Of a DNA stretch of 64,000 bases, positions 26,212 through 36,519 are shown in pieces. Location of the stretch: positions 2,170,001-2,234,000 of the forward strand of contig NZ_CP026604.1 of the NCBI RefSeq assembly GCF_003063625.1. Reading direction: 5' to 3'. The notes under the pieces were generated by a model. The model was not told where the DNA came from. It saw nothing but the letters and a program-made list of their open reading frames with translations, and made no database searches. The position numbers and the translations under genes were made by a program. Within the stretch, counting starts at the first letter, position 1; every line of letters starts with the position of its first letter. The stretch comes from Saccharobesus litoralis. Its GTDB lineage: Bacteria; Pseudomonadota; Gammaproteobacteria; Enterobacterales; Alteromonadaceae.

Positions 26212-27801
26212 ATGCGTAAATTGAATGGTTACATGACCGCGGCGCTAGCGGCGTTGTCTATCCAGTTAACAGGTTGTGGTAGTGAGTCGACTAGCCAACC
26301 AGCAGCCAAAGCACCAGCCCCAGTTGCCAAACCCACCACTTTGGCTCAAGCAGAAGCTAAGCAACCGAATATTATCTTTATTTTAGCTGATGATATTGGA
26401 TATGCCGACTTAAGTACCAATGGCCAGAAACATTTTTCTACACCTAAATTAGATACTATGGCTGAGCAAGGCTTAAAGTTTACTAACTTTTATGCGGGTT
26501 CAGCGGTATGTGCACCTTCTCGTTCGGTATTAATGACGGGCATGCATAATGGTCGCACACCGGTTCGTGCTAACTACATGACCATTCCGCAAGAAGATGG
26601 CAGTAACGTTTATCAAGGTCGTAGTTTTAAAAATGATGAAGTCTTAGTTTCTGAAGTGCTTAAAGATGCCGGTTATACCACGGGTGTTGTTGGTAAATGG
26701 GGACTTGGCGAAGCGCATGATGAAGGTCATCCTAACAAACAAGGTTTTGATTATTTTTATGGCTATTTAAACCACGTTCATGCTCATAACCACTACACTC
26801 ATTTTTTATGGCGTAATAACCAGCGCATTGATTTAAAGAACAAAACCCAAAAAGTGGAATGTAACTATTGTTCTAAGTTTGGCTTTGATGGTGATGTAAC
26901 CCCTATGGAGCAGCGCTTTGAATATGTTGATAGCTTGCTTCGAGACGAAGCGGTTGATTTTATCGAGCGTAGCGCCAAAAAAGATCAGCCATTCTTCCTC
27001 TATTATTCTCTGATTTCTCCGCACGCTAATAACGAAGCCGAGCAAGTAGATTGGGCGCATGGTATGGAAGTGCCAGACTATGGTGAATTTGATGGTAAAG
27101 ATTGGCCAGAAACCGCCAAAGGCTATGCTGCTATGATGCGCCATATCGATAATTCAGTTGGCAACATTATGGATAAGCTAAAAGCGCTAGGCATTGACGA
27201 TAACACGATTGTGATCTTCTCTGGTGACAATGGCCCACATGCAGAAGGTGGTAATAATCCTGATTTCTTCGATTCGAATGGTGAATTACGCGGCATTAAG
27301 CGTGACCTTTACGAAGGCGGTATTCGTATGCCAACTCTCGCTTGGGGGCCAGGTATTGTACCTGCGGGTAAAGAGTCAGACCATATTGGTTACTTTGGTG
27401 ATGTGATGGCAACTTTTGCTGAACTAGCAGGAACCAAAGCGCCAGACAATCTTGATTCTTTAAGCTTTGCACCAGAGCTAACAGGTCAGTTTGATAAACA
27501 AGCTGAACATGATTATCTATATTGGGAATTCCATTTACACGGTTCTTCACAAGCGGTACGCCAAGGCAACTGGAAAGCGATCCGCTTACCGTTGATGACA
27601 GGACCAATCGAGCTTTATGATTTAAGCAAGGATCCAAGTGAAACCACTAACGTAGCGGCACAAAACCCTGAGTTAGTGGCTAAGTTTGCTAAGATCATGG
27701 CTGAAAACCACGAGCCACACGCATACTGGCCAATTAGCAAAAGCGACCAAAGCCCTGATCGCCAGCGCAATCCTATCTTTAAAGACATTGCTAAAAACTA
27801 A
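26212..27801 (+). CDS. Sulfatase lipoprotein (arylsulfatase-like)
   Basis: A 529-residue S1-family sulfatase with lipobox LTGC (Cys22) followed by an Ala/Pro-rich tether (24-50). The formylglycine motif is CAPSR at 100-104 in GSAVCAPSRSVLMTG; the calcium site begins with ILADDIGYAD; FSGDNGPHAEGGNNPDFF is the second metal-site region. It is a tandem paralog of the next gene: both share SPHANNEAExVDWAHGMEVP and KGYAAM. It is the first gene of a three-gene unit with another sulfatase and a sodium symporter. The lipobox places it on a membrane facing the periplasm or outside. Confidence 0.94.
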   Translation: MRKLNGYMTAALAALSIQLTGCGSESTSQPAAKAPAPVAKPTTLAQAEAKQPNIIFILADDIGYADLSTNGQKHFSTPKLDTMAEQGLKFTNFYAGSAVCAPSRSVLMTGMHNGRTPVRANYMTIPQEDGSNVYQGRSFKNDEVLVSEVLKDAGYTTGVVGKWGLGEAHDEGHPNKQGFDYFYGYLNHVHAHNHYTHFLWRNNQRIDLKNKTQKVECNYCSKFGFDGDVTPMEQRFEYVDSLLRDEAVDFIERSAKKDQPFFLYYSLISPHANNEAEQVDWAHGMEVPDYGEFDGKDWPETAKGYAAMMRHIDNSVGNIMDKLKALGIDDNTIVIFSGDNGPHAEGGNNPDFFDSNGELRGIKRDLYEGGIRMPTLAWGPGIVPAGKESDHIGYFGDVMATFAELAGTKAPDNLDSLSFAPELTGQFDKQAEHDYLYWEFHLHGSSQAVRQGNWKAIRLPLMTGPIELYDLSKDPSETTNVAAQNPELVAKFAKIMAENHEPHAYWPISKSDQSPDRQRNPIFKDIAKN

Positions 27802-27813
27802 TTAAAACTAAAG

Positions 27814-27837
27814 GAGCCAAGGCACTTGTCTTGGCTC
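27814..27837 (+). terminator. Hairpin in the gap between tandem sulfatases
   Basis: An 8-bp stem GAGCCAAG/CTTGGCTC with an 8-base loop, followed by TCTTAG rather than a T-run. It lies 13 bases after the first sulfatase stop and may attenuate downstream expression or stabilise the upstream mRNA. Confidence 0.4.
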
Positions 27838-27861
27838 TCTTAGCAAACGGACTCACACTAA

Positions 27862-29346
27862 ATGAAAAACACGATCAAACACGTGGCTGTTTGGGCTGCG
27901 CTTTCGTCTGTGGCTTTGGTTGGATGTAACTCTGAATCACCAACGGCAAAGACGGAAACGGCTCCTGTAGCGGCTAAACAAAAAGACCAGCGTCTCAATA
28001 TTATTTGGGTGATGGCAGATGACTTAGGTTACGGCGACTTAGGCAGCTATGGTCAAACCAAAATTAAAACCCCACATCTTGACCGCATGGCGGCTGAAGG
28101 TTTGCGTTTTACTGATATGTATGCAGGTACAACGGTTTGTGCACCGTCGCGCTCGGTATTAATGACAGGTTTGCATATGGGACATACCCCCGTGCGCGGT
28201 AATGCCGACAAGACTATTCAAACTCTAGCACCAGAAGACGTCACTGTAGCTGAAGTGTTACAAGATGCAGGTTACGAAACGGCACTTATTGGTAAGTGGG
28301 GCCTAGGTGATGACGGCAATACTGGCTTACCGAATGACCAAGGTTTTGATTACTTCTTTGGTTATTTAAACCAAGTCCATGCGCATAATCACTACCCAGA
28401 TTTTTTATGGCGTAACAAAGAAAAAGTGGCACTATCTAATGTGGTTGAACCTAGCCCATTCCCGTACATGTCGTTCCATGGTGGGGTTGCTAAGCCAGAA
28501 AATCGTAAAGTTTATTCAAGCGATTTATTCTACGAAGAATCGGTCGAATTTATCGAACAAAATAGCGATAAGCCGTTCTTCCTATTTGTGTCGTTAACTT
28601 CGCCGCACGCCAATAACGAAGCTGAAAAAGTTGATTGGGCGCATGGTATGGAAGTGCCTCATTATGGTCAGTATGCCGATTTAGATTGGGCTGAACCTGC
28701 GAAAGGTTATGCTGCTATGGTGAGCCATATTGACGATGGTGTTGGCAAAATAATGCAAACGTTAAAGAAACAAGGCATTGCCGATAACACCATTCTTATC
28801 TTCACCTCAGATAACGGTCCGCACGAAGAAGGCGGTAACGACCCTTACTTCTTTAACTCGTCAGGTCCATTTAGTGGTACTAAACGTGCGTTAACTGATG
28901 GCGGTATTCGTATGCCATTTATCGCTTGGGGGCCGGGTGTCGTACCGACAGGTAAAGTAAGCGAGCATATTGGTTACTTTGGTGACTTAATGGCAACGGC
29001 CGGTGAAATGGCTGGTGTTAAAGTGGCTGATAACTTGGATAGTGTTTCAATGTTGCCGGTATTAACAGGTAAAGATGACAAGCAACAACAACATGAAATG
29101 TTGTACTTCGAATTTTATGAAATGGGCGGTATTCAAGCCGTGCGTTATGGCGATTACAAAGCTATTCGAACCCCATTTTTTACCGGTGATATTACCTTGT
29201 TCAACGTTGAGCAAGATCCAAAAGAATTAAACGATATTGCGGCGCAGCACCCTGAGCTGATCGCTCGCATTAATGAATTTATGAATACAGCGCATGTTCC
29301 TGATCCGCGCTGGAAGCCCTCGGCCGGTGCTGCTGGCCGAGATTAA
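27862..29346 (+). CDS. Sulfatase lipoprotein, tandem paralog
   Basis: A 494-residue S1-family sulfatase. The lipobox is LVGC (Cys22) and the maturation motif is CAPSR (C93) in TTVCAPSRSVLMTG. Metal-site motifs are VMADDLGYGD and FTSDNGPHEEGGNDPYFF. It is clearly duplicated from the preceding gene; the main differences are in the 150-190 loop region that normally shapes substrate specificity (the first copy has a CNYC pair there and this one has none), so the pair may remove sulfate from different positions. A symporter follows 18 bases later. Confidence 0.94.
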   Translation: MKNTIKHVAVWAALSSVALVGCNSESPTAKTETAPVAAKQKDQRLNIIWVMADDLGYGDLGSYGQTKIKTPHLDRMAAEGLRFTDMYAGTTVCAPSRSVLMTGLHMGHTPVRGNADKTIQTLAPEDVTVAEVLQDAGYETALIGKWGLGDDGNTGLPNDQGFDYFFGYLNQVHAHNHYPDFLWRNKEKVALSNVVEPSPFPYMSFHGGVAKPENRKVYSSDLFYEESVEFIEQNSDKPFFLFVSLTSPHANNEAEKVDWAHGMEVPHYGQYADLDWAEPAKGYAAMVSHIDDGVGKIMQTLKKQGIADNTILIFTSDNGPHEEGGNDPYFFNSSGPFSGTKRALTDGGIRMPFIAWGPGVVPTGKVSEHIGYFGDLMATAGEMAGVKVADNLDSVSMLPVLTGKDDKQQQHEMLYFEFYEMGGIQAVRYGDYKAIRTPFFTGDITLFNVEQDPKELNDIAAQHPELIARINEFMNTAHVPDPRWKPSAGAAGRD

Positions 29347-29364
29347 TCGATAGGTGTATGAAAT

Positions 29365-30996
29365 ATGATTGAATTGAGTCTTTTAGATTGGCTAGTGCTG
29401 GCAGGCTTTTTTGCCCTGATAGCCGCTGTTGTTTGGTTCTCGATGCGTTCCAAAGAAGAAGATACAACAGATTACTTTTTAGCGGGTCGTAACGCAACTT
29501 GGCTAACCATAGGTGCGTCAATATTCGCATCAAACATTGGTTCTGAGCACTTGGTTGGTTTATCAGGAGCTGGAGCTTCTTCGGGTATGGCGTTAGCCCA
29601 CTGGGAATTGCAGTCTTACATCATCTTGTTGTTAGGTTGGTTTTTTGTACCGTTTTATTGGAGCTCTAAGGTATACACCATGCCAGAGTTCTTACAACGT
29701 CGTTTTTCTGAGCGTTCACGTACGTTTTTAGCGGCCATCTCTATTGTCAGTTATGTATTAACTAAAGTGGCAGTAACGGTTTATGCGGGCGCTTTGGTAC
29801 TGCAAACCTTATTAGGCATCGACACCATTTGGGGTATCGACTTCTTCTGGATTGCGGCTATCGGTATGGTGGTTGTGACTGGTATCTACACAGTATTGGG
29901 TGGTATGAAAGCCATTATGTGGACTTCAGTTCTACAAACACCAGTGCTATTAATTGGCTCGATTATTATTCTTTGGGTTGGTTTAGATAAAGTCGGTGGC
30001 TGGGCTGAAGTTGAACGTATCAACGCTAGCAATATGCACCTTATTCGCCCTTGGGACGATCCTGAATTTCCATGGCCTGGCATTATTTTTGGTTCATTTA
30101 TTATTGGTTTCTGGTACTGGTGTACCGACCAATATATCGTACAACGTGTATTGTCAGCTAAAGGCATTAAAGAAGCACGTCGCGGCACTATGTTCGCGGG
30201 TTATTTAAAACTATTACCGGTATTTATCTTCTTAGTGCCAGGCATGATCGCGTTTGCTTTAAAGCAAAAAGGCCTAATTAGCTACGATGCATCCGATGCG
30301 GCTTTTGCTACCTTAGTCAGTGAGTTATTGCCAGCAGGTGTTAAAGGTATCGTGATTGGTGGCTTATTAGCGGCATTAATGTCGTCATTGGCGTCGTTAT
30401 TTAACTCGTCAGCGACCTTGTTCACTATCGATTTTTATAAGAAGTTTCACCCACAAGCATCAGAAAAACACTTATTGCATATTGGTCGTTTAGCCACAGT
30501 TGGTATTGTGATCTTAGGTATGCTGTGGATCCCGTTAATGTTGGCGTTAAGCGCAAACTTATTTGAATACTTACAACAAGTTCAAGCGTTAATTGCACCG
30601 GGCATTGCCGCTGTGTTCTTATTAGGTATTTGTAGTAAGCGTATTACCGAAGCGGCTGCATTCTGGGGCTTAGTGATTGGCTTTATCTTAGGTATGGTGC
30701 GCTTGGTATTAAGCTTCTTTGCCGAAAGCGTAAAAGAACTACCGGTTATCGGTTGGTACGCGAACGAGAACTGGTTGTACATCTGTATCTTCTTGTTTGT
30801 GGTTATCACAGCCTTGATTATCTTAATCAGTATGTTCACCCCAGGTAAGTCTGATGAAGAGCTGAAAGGCTTAACCTTTACCACTATGCCAAAAGAACAA
30901 GTTGCTGAAATCAAAGCGGGTGTCGATAAATGGGACATCATCCATACTGCTGGCATTATCGGTATTACTGTGTTCATTTACTGGCGCTTCTTCTAA
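29365..30996 (+). CDS. Sodium:solute symporter (second copy)
   Basis: A 543-residue SSS-family inner-membrane transporter. It has DYFLAGRNATWLTIGASIFASNIGSEHLVGLSGAGASSG (helix 1), YTVLGGMKAIMWTSVLQ, a VQRVLSAKGIKEARRG loop and SSLASLFNSSATLFTIDFYKKF. It differs from the symporter at 21957-23729 and is not a recent duplicate. It is co-transcribed with two sulfatases (18-base gap) and closed by a strong terminator at 31113-31151. It probably imports a sugar set free by the sulfatase branch. Confidence 0.94.
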   Translation: MIELSLLDWLVLAGFFALIAAVVWFSMRSKEEDTTDYFLAGRNATWLTIGASIFASNIGSEHLVGLSGAGASSGMALAHWELQSYIILLLGWFFVPFYWSSKVYTMPEFLQRRFSERSRTFLAAISIVSYVLTKVAVTVYAGALVLQTLLGIDTIWGIDFFWIAAIGMVVVTGIYTVLGGMKAIMWTSVLQTPVLLIGSIIILWVGLDKVGGWAEVERINASNMHLIRPWDDPEFPWPGIIFGSFIIGFWYWCTDQYIVQRVLSAKGIKEARRGTMFAGYLKLLPVFIFLVPGMIAFALKQKGLISYDASDAAFATLVSELLPAGVKGIVIGGLLAALMSSLASLFNSSATLFTIDFYKKFHPQASEKHLLHIGRLATVGIVILGMLWIPLMLALSANLFEYLQQVQALIAPGIAAVFLLGICSKRITEAAAFWGLVIGFILGMVRLVLSFFAESVKELPVIGWYANENWLYICIFLFVVITALIILISMFTPGKSDEELKGLTFTTMPKEQVAEIKAGVDKWDIIHTAGIIGITVFIYWRFF

Positions 30997-31112
30997 GCGC
31001 TAACTAGCGCGCTCCTTGTCCTTTTTTTAAATAGAAGGGGCAGGGTGCAAACAGTTTTAGGCCTAGGGCAACGGCTTGTTTTAATGTGTGTCGACAAGCC
31101 TAATCCTACGCG

Positions 31113-31151
31113 AGCGGCGTAAGCATTATTAATGCTTACGCCGCTTTTTTA
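31113..31151 (+). terminator. Strong Rho-independent terminator
   Basis: AGCGGCGTAAGCATTA (31113-31128) is the exact complement of 31130-31145, followed by TTTTTATA. It closes the sulfatase-sulfatase-symporter unit. It starts 117 bases after the stop codon, so the transcript has a 3' leader-length tail. Confidence 0.8.
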
Positions 31152-31331
31152 TACCAAGCTGATGTAAAAAATTGGATTAGTCTAGCTACTCGCTATCAAC
31201 GCTTACCTTCAATGTCAAACACTCCAACTCTGGCGCGATCCTTGTCTGTTTCTTACATATTCTATCTTTAGATAATATAGGGGTGATTAATAGCCTTAAT
31301 TATTAAACGAAATGTTCATAATTATTTATAT

Positions 31332-31342
31332 TTGTATTATAT
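31332..31342. promoter_or_regulatory. Operator candidate, TTGTATTATAT
   Basis: Differs from TTGTATTATAA only in the last base; 62 bases before the CadC-like start. Lower confidence because the surroundings are AT-rich. Confidence 0.33.
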
Positions 31343-31403
31343 TAATATTTAAGTTGTCAGAGAGATGTTAATGTCTAAATAGTGATTTATGGATCAGAAC
31401 TAA

Positions 31404-33404
31404 GTGAGCACAATCCCTAAGAAAAGAACATCCTTTCAATTTGGTGCTTTTATGGTTGACCCCAACAGTGATCAAATTTCATTTGCTGGGCAGACTAACA
31501 AAGTTGAACCAAAAGTGATGGCGGTTTTATTGTATTTAATCGATAACCGTTGTCGGGTTGTGAGTGTAGAAGAGATATTGTCTGCCGTTTGGAGTGGGGT
31601 TGTCGTAACTCCCCAAACAGCTCAGAGGTGTATCTCTGTTTTGCGCAAACTTTTTAGTCAAGCTGACGATGGTCGTGATTATATTAAAACTTACGTCAAA
31701 AAAGGTTATCAGATAGGTGTCGCTCCAGATCTTGAGCAAGAAAAAATCGCCGCCCGCAGCCGATCTACGGCATATTGGATTTTGCCATTACTGCTTGTTA
31801 TCGTTTTACTGACAGTATTTTGGAATAAAAAGCAAACAAGCTATGAACAAGTTATTTTCCCCCATGAAAGCCAAGTGGCTACTTATGCTTTACACCCTAA
31901 CAAAGCCATAGTCGCTTACATTAAACGCGATCCGTTTAGTACAAACGGGGCCATTTGGCTGGGTGATACCAATAACCCCAGAGAAATTGCCAAAATTGGC
32001 CATATTTTACCTACAGCGCAAATTGATTGGTCGCCTGATGGTCAGTCCCTGCTGGTGATGGTCAACAAAAAAATTACGATATTCAAACTAAATGATAGGT
32101 TAGATACGATTGTTGATAAAAGCATTGTATTAAGTGAAGCAGATTATCGTTATAGGCAAGCAGATTATTTAGATGAAAACCACGCTCTAATTACGCGACT
32201 ACCGCGCAGTCACGGAGTTTATGATTTATATAAACTCAATTTACAAACCAAGCAATTGTCTCGCGTTTTAGCTGATTCGGGGGTTAGCGCTTTTGCGTTA
32301 AATAAGCAATTAATTGCTTATGTTCATCGCAATGGTGAAATTTGGCATGTGAAGGTTTTCGATTTGACCCTACACAAAGAGATTGCCAATCAGGTATTTA
32401 AACAGGTAATTCGAGATATTGAGTGGTTAAGTGATGATATGGGTCTTATTGCGCATGTTGCACAAAATGAACTTTATATCATTCCACTAGCTGGTAAGCC
32501 GCAAAGGATAGCAAACTACCCAGAAGCCTATGTTGAAGAAATTGAATTGGGACAAAGACAGCAACTATATTATCTTAAAAAATCTAGCATTAAAAAACTA
32601 TATCTAGGCCAAGCTAATGTCTGCTGCAGTTCGGTATTACCAACAGAGAATATTGCGCAATATCATGCCGTATGGGATCCGCTCGGTAAATCATTTGCTT
32701 ATGTTACGACAACCCAAGGTACTTCCCAAGTTTGGCTATATTCTGGCGGGATTCATCGCCAGTTAACTCAATTTACACAGCAGCAGAAGTTAGCCAACCT
32801 AAATTGGTCAAGTGATGGTCATTGGTTGTTGTTTAAGGTAAATGACGACATTTATGCTTACTCATTATTATTGAGTACTGGCAATACATTGTTATCGGAT
32901 GTCTATTTCTCGAAGCCACTTGGATTTAATAAAAATAAAGAATTTTTTTATTATCTTGATACAAATGGCTATCAAGATCGTGTTTGGAAAGTGTCACTAG
33001 CGGATACCAGTAAACAAAAAGTGTTAACTCTGGCTGATGATACTCAAGTTGTGAGTAGTAATGGGAATATTTTTTATTTAGGAAAAGGTAAAAATCAGCT
33101 TTATATGTTTGATGGTCAAACTAATCATTTATTAGACTCTGAGTTTCCTGACGACGCGACATTGCACTCTGCTAATGCTCAAGCCGTGTTTTATTTTTTA
33201 AATCGGCCTGGCAGCATGAAAAATATATGGCAATGGGACTTAACAACGCGTGAGCAAAAAATTGTTGTACCAAGACTCAGTTATAGTGGCGACGTCCTGA
33301 GTATATCACCTCAGCAAAAAGTGGTTTACGGGCAAGATATTGAAACGAAACGCAAATTATATAAACGACAACTTGCCCCGCTACTAGCGCCTTTCAATCG
33401 CTGA
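31404..33404 (+). CDS. CadC-like membrane-bound regulator with periplasmic propeller
   Basis: A 666-residue one-component regulator. Residues 10-105 form an OmpR/PhoB-type winged helix (VEPKVMAVLLYLIDNRCRVVSVEEILSAVWSG region, YIKTYVKKGYQIGV wing). A single membrane helix is at 124-140, and residues 145-666 form a periplasmic beta-propeller of TolB/WD40 kind (repeated W-S-x-D-G-x-x-L and AYV.. strands). Such proteins sense signals outside and bind DNA directly without phosphorylation. The start is GTG at 31404 (an upstream ATG is cut off by a stop). It is a relative of the shorter regulator at 46937-47917. It sits directly upstream of GH43 and sulfatases, which may be its targets. Confidence 0.88.
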   Translation: MSTIPKKRTSFQFGAFMVDPNSDQISFAGQTNKVEPKVMAVLLYLIDNRCRVVSVEEILSAVWSGVVVTPQTAQRCISVLRKLFSQADDGRDYIKTYVKKGYQIGVAPDLEQEKIAARSRSTAYWILPLLLVIVLLTVFWNKKQTSYEQVIFPHESQVATYALHPNKAIVAYIKRDPFSTNGAIWLGDTNNPREIAKIGHILPTAQIDWSPDGQSLLVMVNKKITIFKLNDRLDTIVDKSIVLSEADYRYRQADYLDENHALITRLPRSHGVYDLYKLNLQTKQLSRVLADSGVSAFALNKQLIAYVHRNGEIWHVKVFDLTLHKEIANQVFKQVIRDIEWLSDDMGLIAHVAQNELYIIPLAGKPQRIANYPEAYVEEIELGQRQQLYYLKKSSIKKLYLGQANVCCSSVLPTENIAQYHAVWDPLGKSFAYVTTTQGTSQVWLYSGGIHRQLTQFTQQQKLANLNWSSDGHWLLFKVNDDIYAYSLLLSTGNTLLSDVYFSKPLGFNKNKEFFYYLDTNGYQDRVWKVSLADTSKQKVLTLADDTQVVSSNGNIFYLGKGKNQLYMFDGQTNHLLDSEFPDDATLHSANAQAVFYFLNRPGSMKNIWQWDLTTREQKIVVPRLSYSGDVLSISPQQKVVYGQDIETKRKLYKRQLAPLLAPFNR

Positions 33405-33835
33405 TGCAATACAGGCTCAAAGATAACGATTAAGAAGTTCAAAGCGCTGAATTTTATTAATGTTTTTTATTTGACTGCAGGTCATTAGTGTAAATGTTTT
33501 TTGACTTGAAGCAACTTATCAATTGGGAAAATAAATATAAAAACTCTATTTTTCTAAATTAAAAACAAAACCTTAAGTTGTTTTTAGGGTGAGTTTATAG
33601 GCTAAAGTATTCCTAAAGTTTTTAGCAAAATTAAGGTTTGCTTGAGATCGTTTCTTGTTAGGTATGTTGCTATAGATTTTGAACAAAACGCTTTTTATGA
33701 TTTGAACGAAAAGGTACACGGCGTTACTTGTTTTTCAGCTCGTTTTACCACTGGGCAGCAAATGTCGCTTGTACTAAAGGGTTACATTTGAAAAGCATAG
33801 CTAATGCTTCACAGCAAACTTGATTGAGAGTAAAC
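33405..33835. other. Intergenic region, no recognised feature
   Basis: 431 bases of AT-rich sequence between the CadC-like regulator and the GH43 gene. I see no operator copy, no hairpin of note and no open frame that looks coding. It probably holds the promoter of the GH43-sulfatase unit. Confidence 0.5.
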
Positions 33836-34831
33836 ATGAAAAAAAACATTTTATCTTTTGCTTCACTTTGTTTTGTAGTGTCTTGTTCGTTAACGTCACC
33901 GCAAACGCCTGATAAAAATTACAATTATGTGATTGATGATGCGGCAGACCCCCATGCTATTGTCGAAGACGGTACTGTATACGTATACCCAACGCATGAT
34001 CAGTGGAAACGAAAGTTTTACGCTTTCTCGTCTCGTGATTTAGTTAATTGGCAACGTCATGGGCCGATTCTTGATTTTAAGGATATCTCTTGGTTACCAA
34101 CCAAAAAACGCCCATGGGCACCGGGTATGATCCAAAAAGACGGTAAATACTATTTTTATTATTCTGCTGGCCCTATGCCATCTTATATTGGGGTTGCTGT
34201 TTCAGATTCACCGATTGGACGTTTTAAAGACTCGGGTGCAGCATTGGTAAAAGACCAAAATCAGCATAAAGATCCTGCTCAACGTCAAGGACGCCGTTTT
34301 GAAGCAATTGATCCTATGGCTTATCACGATCCTGTTAGTGGCAAATATTATTTGTATACAGGAGGAAGCGCTGGTTCTACGTTAAGAGTATTTGAGCTTA
34401 ATGACGACATGGTTAGCATCAAACGAGAAATTAATGTTGAAACGCCGCAAAATTTTACTGAGGGTGCCTTTATTCATTACCACAACGGTATGTATCACTT
34501 CACCTATAGCCATGGTCGTTTCAATAAGGACAGTTACTCAATTTATTACTCAACGTCAAAGACACCGGTTGGTCCATGGACATATCGCGGCAACTTAATG
34601 AAAAGTGATGATAAATTTAAAGGCCCTGGACATCATTCCATTATTAAAAATAGTAAAACCGATAAGTGGTATATCGTTTATCACCGCTGGGAAAATGTTG
34701 AAGGTAAAGGGCCTTATCGCAAACCAGGCAATCCTCGTAAAACGGCCATTGAAGAAATGTTTTATGACGAAAACGGGCTAATTAAACCCATTCCTATGAC
34801 AGCGAAAGGCGTAGGTAAAGTTACGTTTTAG
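33836..34831 (+). CDS. GH43-like lipoprotein glycosidase
   Basis: A 331-residue beta-propeller enzyme. A TTG start at 33824 is possible, but ATG at 33836 gives a standard lipoprotein signal (MKKNILSFASLCFVVSC, Cys17). The three acids are base D38 (DAADPHA), pKa modulator D159 (EAIDPMAY) and acid E209 (FTEGAF). GPGHHSIIKN and YHRWEN near the end are common in GH43 propellers. The sequence differs strongly from the GH43 at 18348-19382, so the two are likely different subfamilies and may act on different bonds (arabinofuranosyl, arabinopyranosyl or beta-1,3-galactosyl). It leads a unit of sulfatases, starting 137 bases before the first. Confidence 0.9.
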   Translation: MKKNILSFASLCFVVSCSLTSPQTPDKNYNYVIDDAADPHAIVEDGTVYVYPTHDQWKRKFYAFSSRDLVNWQRHGPILDFKDISWLPTKKRPWAPGMIQKDGKYYFYYSAGPMPSYIGVAVSDSPIGRFKDSGAALVKDQNQHKDPAQRQGRRFEAIDPMAYHDPVSGKYYLYTGGSAGSTLRVFELNDDMVSIKREINVETPQNFTEGAFIHYHNGMYHFTYSHGRFNKDSYSIYYSTSKTPVGPWTYRGNLMKSDDKFKGPGHHSIIKNSKTDKWYIVYHRWENVEGKGPYRKPGNPRKTAIEEMFYDENGLIKPIPMTAKGVGKVTF

Positions 34832-34968
34832 TGTTTATTTTAATAACCCAATCAATCTAATGACAGCTGGCTGGTTGACAGGCTTGCAATGAATAGTACG
34901 GGTGATGTTGTTGAGCAATTTAGATAGGTTGATGGCCTCAGCCTTATCACCGTCGATAAGAGTTAATT

Positions 34969-36519
34969 ATGAAGTTTAAACAATCACTATGCATGGCATT
35001 TACAATATGGTTGCTGTTGGGGTGTAGTATATCGAGCACTCAGATTCCAACTGAAAAAAAAACAACCAACACAAGTGCAACTCAGCCTAATGTTTTGATG
35101 ATTTTGGTGGATGACCTAAAGCCAGCGTTAGGTGTGTATGGTGATCCAATCGCCATCAGTCCTAATATAGATAAGCTTGCCGCACAAGGCATGCGCTTTG
35201 AACGAGCTTATGTCAATCAAGCTGTTTGTATGGCATCAAGATATAATTTAATGTTAGGTAGCCGTTCAACTAGTTCTGGCTTATATAATTTTGGTGTATC
35301 GCTACGGGAGCGATATCCTCAAGCGTTAACTCTGCCCCAGCTGTTTAAGTCAGCTGGTTATCATGCTGAAGCCATGGGGAAAGTTTATCATATCGGTCAC
35401 GGAACGATTGATGATACGGCCAGTTGGAGTCGGCCACATCGCGCTGACAAGGTAATTGAATATATTCTCCCACAAAGTACTGGGGGGACCATTACACGTG
35501 AAGAAGGCATGTTTACCAATGCATCTTGGCGAGATGGTATTAATAACATGAAACGCCCGCGCGGCGCAGCTTGGGAGGCACCAGATGTATTGGATGAAGC
35601 CTATGCTGATGGTCGAATAGCCACTCATGCAGTTAATCGCTTACACGAGCTAAAAAAAAGTGGGCAGAAGTTTTTTATGGCAGTGGGTTTTGCACGGCCT
35701 CATCTACCGTTTTCGGCACCTAAAAAATATTGGGATGCCTATGATCCGGCTAAGTTTGCCATGCCTCAGTTTATTAATGACCCCAAAGGCGCCCCTCAAT
35801 TTGCGGTAAAAAGGCAAATGGAGATCAACAATTTTACACCAGTAAACCCTAAAAAACGTATCGTTAAAGACGAAGCATTAACCAGAAACCTAATACATGG
35901 TTATTACGCAAGTATGAGTTATATGGATGCCCAACTAGGGCGAGTTATAGATGCATTGAAGGTGACAGGGCTAGATAAAAATACGATTGTTGTACTGTGG
36001 GGGGATCATGGCTATCACTTAGGTGATCATGGTTCTTGGACTAAACATTCAAATTATGAGCAAGCTACCCATATCCCGCTGTTGATGGTTGTGCCGGGCG
36101 TGACTGAGCCAGGGAGTGTAACCAAACAAATAACAGAAACGGTTGATATTTATCCAACATTAGCAGAATTAGCAGGGATCAGTATTCCAAAAACACAACA
36201 GGCTATAGATGGAACCAGTATGTTGCCTGTGTTGCAGAATGCTAACAAGCGCTTGAGAGATCACGCTTATCATGTATGGCGTAATCCTCGTTATACAGGG
36301 CTTGCGATTAGAACTGAGCGTTATCGATTGGTAAAATGGCTCTCAAACAAAGGGCTCGAACCTATCATAGAGTTATATGACTACCAACAGGACCCTTTAG
36401 AAACCGAAAATGTCGCTAGTAAAATGCCTCAATTAGTGCAAAAACTGGAAGCGACGTTAGCAAAACACCCACAACATGCTGCGCTATTTAAGCCTAAGAA
36501 AAATAAGCAGAGGCAGTAA
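34969..36519 (+). CDS. Sulfatase lipoprotein, iduronate-2-sulfatase-like
   Basis: A 516-residue S1-family sulfatase. The lipobox is LLGC (Cys19). The maturation motif is CMASR (C87-R91) in NQAVCMASRYNLMLG. Metal sites are ILVDDLKPALG and LWGDHGYHLGDHGSWTK. It resembles the first sulfatase (3044-4531) in the HLPxxxPKKYxDxY loop and the WGDHGxHLG motif. The stop overlaps the start of the next sulfatase by one base (TAATG), so the two are translationally coupled. Confidence 0.94.
   Translation: MKFKQSLCMAFTIWLLLGCSISSTQIPTEKKTTNTSATQPNVLMILVDDLKPALGVYGDPIAISPNIDKLAAQGMRFERAYVNQAVCMASRYNLMLGSRSTSSGLYNFGVSLRERYPQALTLPQLFKSAGYHAEAMGKVYHIGHGTIDDTASWSRPHRADKVIEYILPQSTGGTITREEGMFTNASWRDGINNMKRPRGAAWEAPDVLDEAYADGRIATHAVNRLHELKKSGQKFFMAVGFARPHLPFSAPKKYWDAYDPAKFAMPQFINDPKGAPQFAVKRQMEINNFTPVNPKKRIVKDEALTRNLIHGYYASMSYMDAQLGRVIDALKVTGLDKNTIVVLWGDHGYHLGDHGSWTKHSNYEQATHIPLLMVVPGVTEPGSVTKQITETVDIYPTLAELAGISIPKTQQAIDGTSMLPVLQNANKRLRDHAYHVWRNPRYTGLAIRTERYRLVKWLSNKGLEPIIELYDYQQDPLETENVASKMPQLVQKLEATLAKHPQHAALFKPKKNKQRQ

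Larger units (their letters stand above)
30997..31403. other. Intergenic region with strong terminator and operator
   Basis: Holds the long palindrome at 31113-31145 and, nearer the CadC-like gene, a very AT-rich stretch (31260-31360) with an operator candidate at 31332-31342. No gene is visible. Confidence 0.6.

Noticed and set aside
30582-30977. 131-codon open frame on the minus strand inside the sodium symporter gene.
   Set aside because: It is an antisense reading of a strongly supported membrane transporter, with no start signal or family resemblance.
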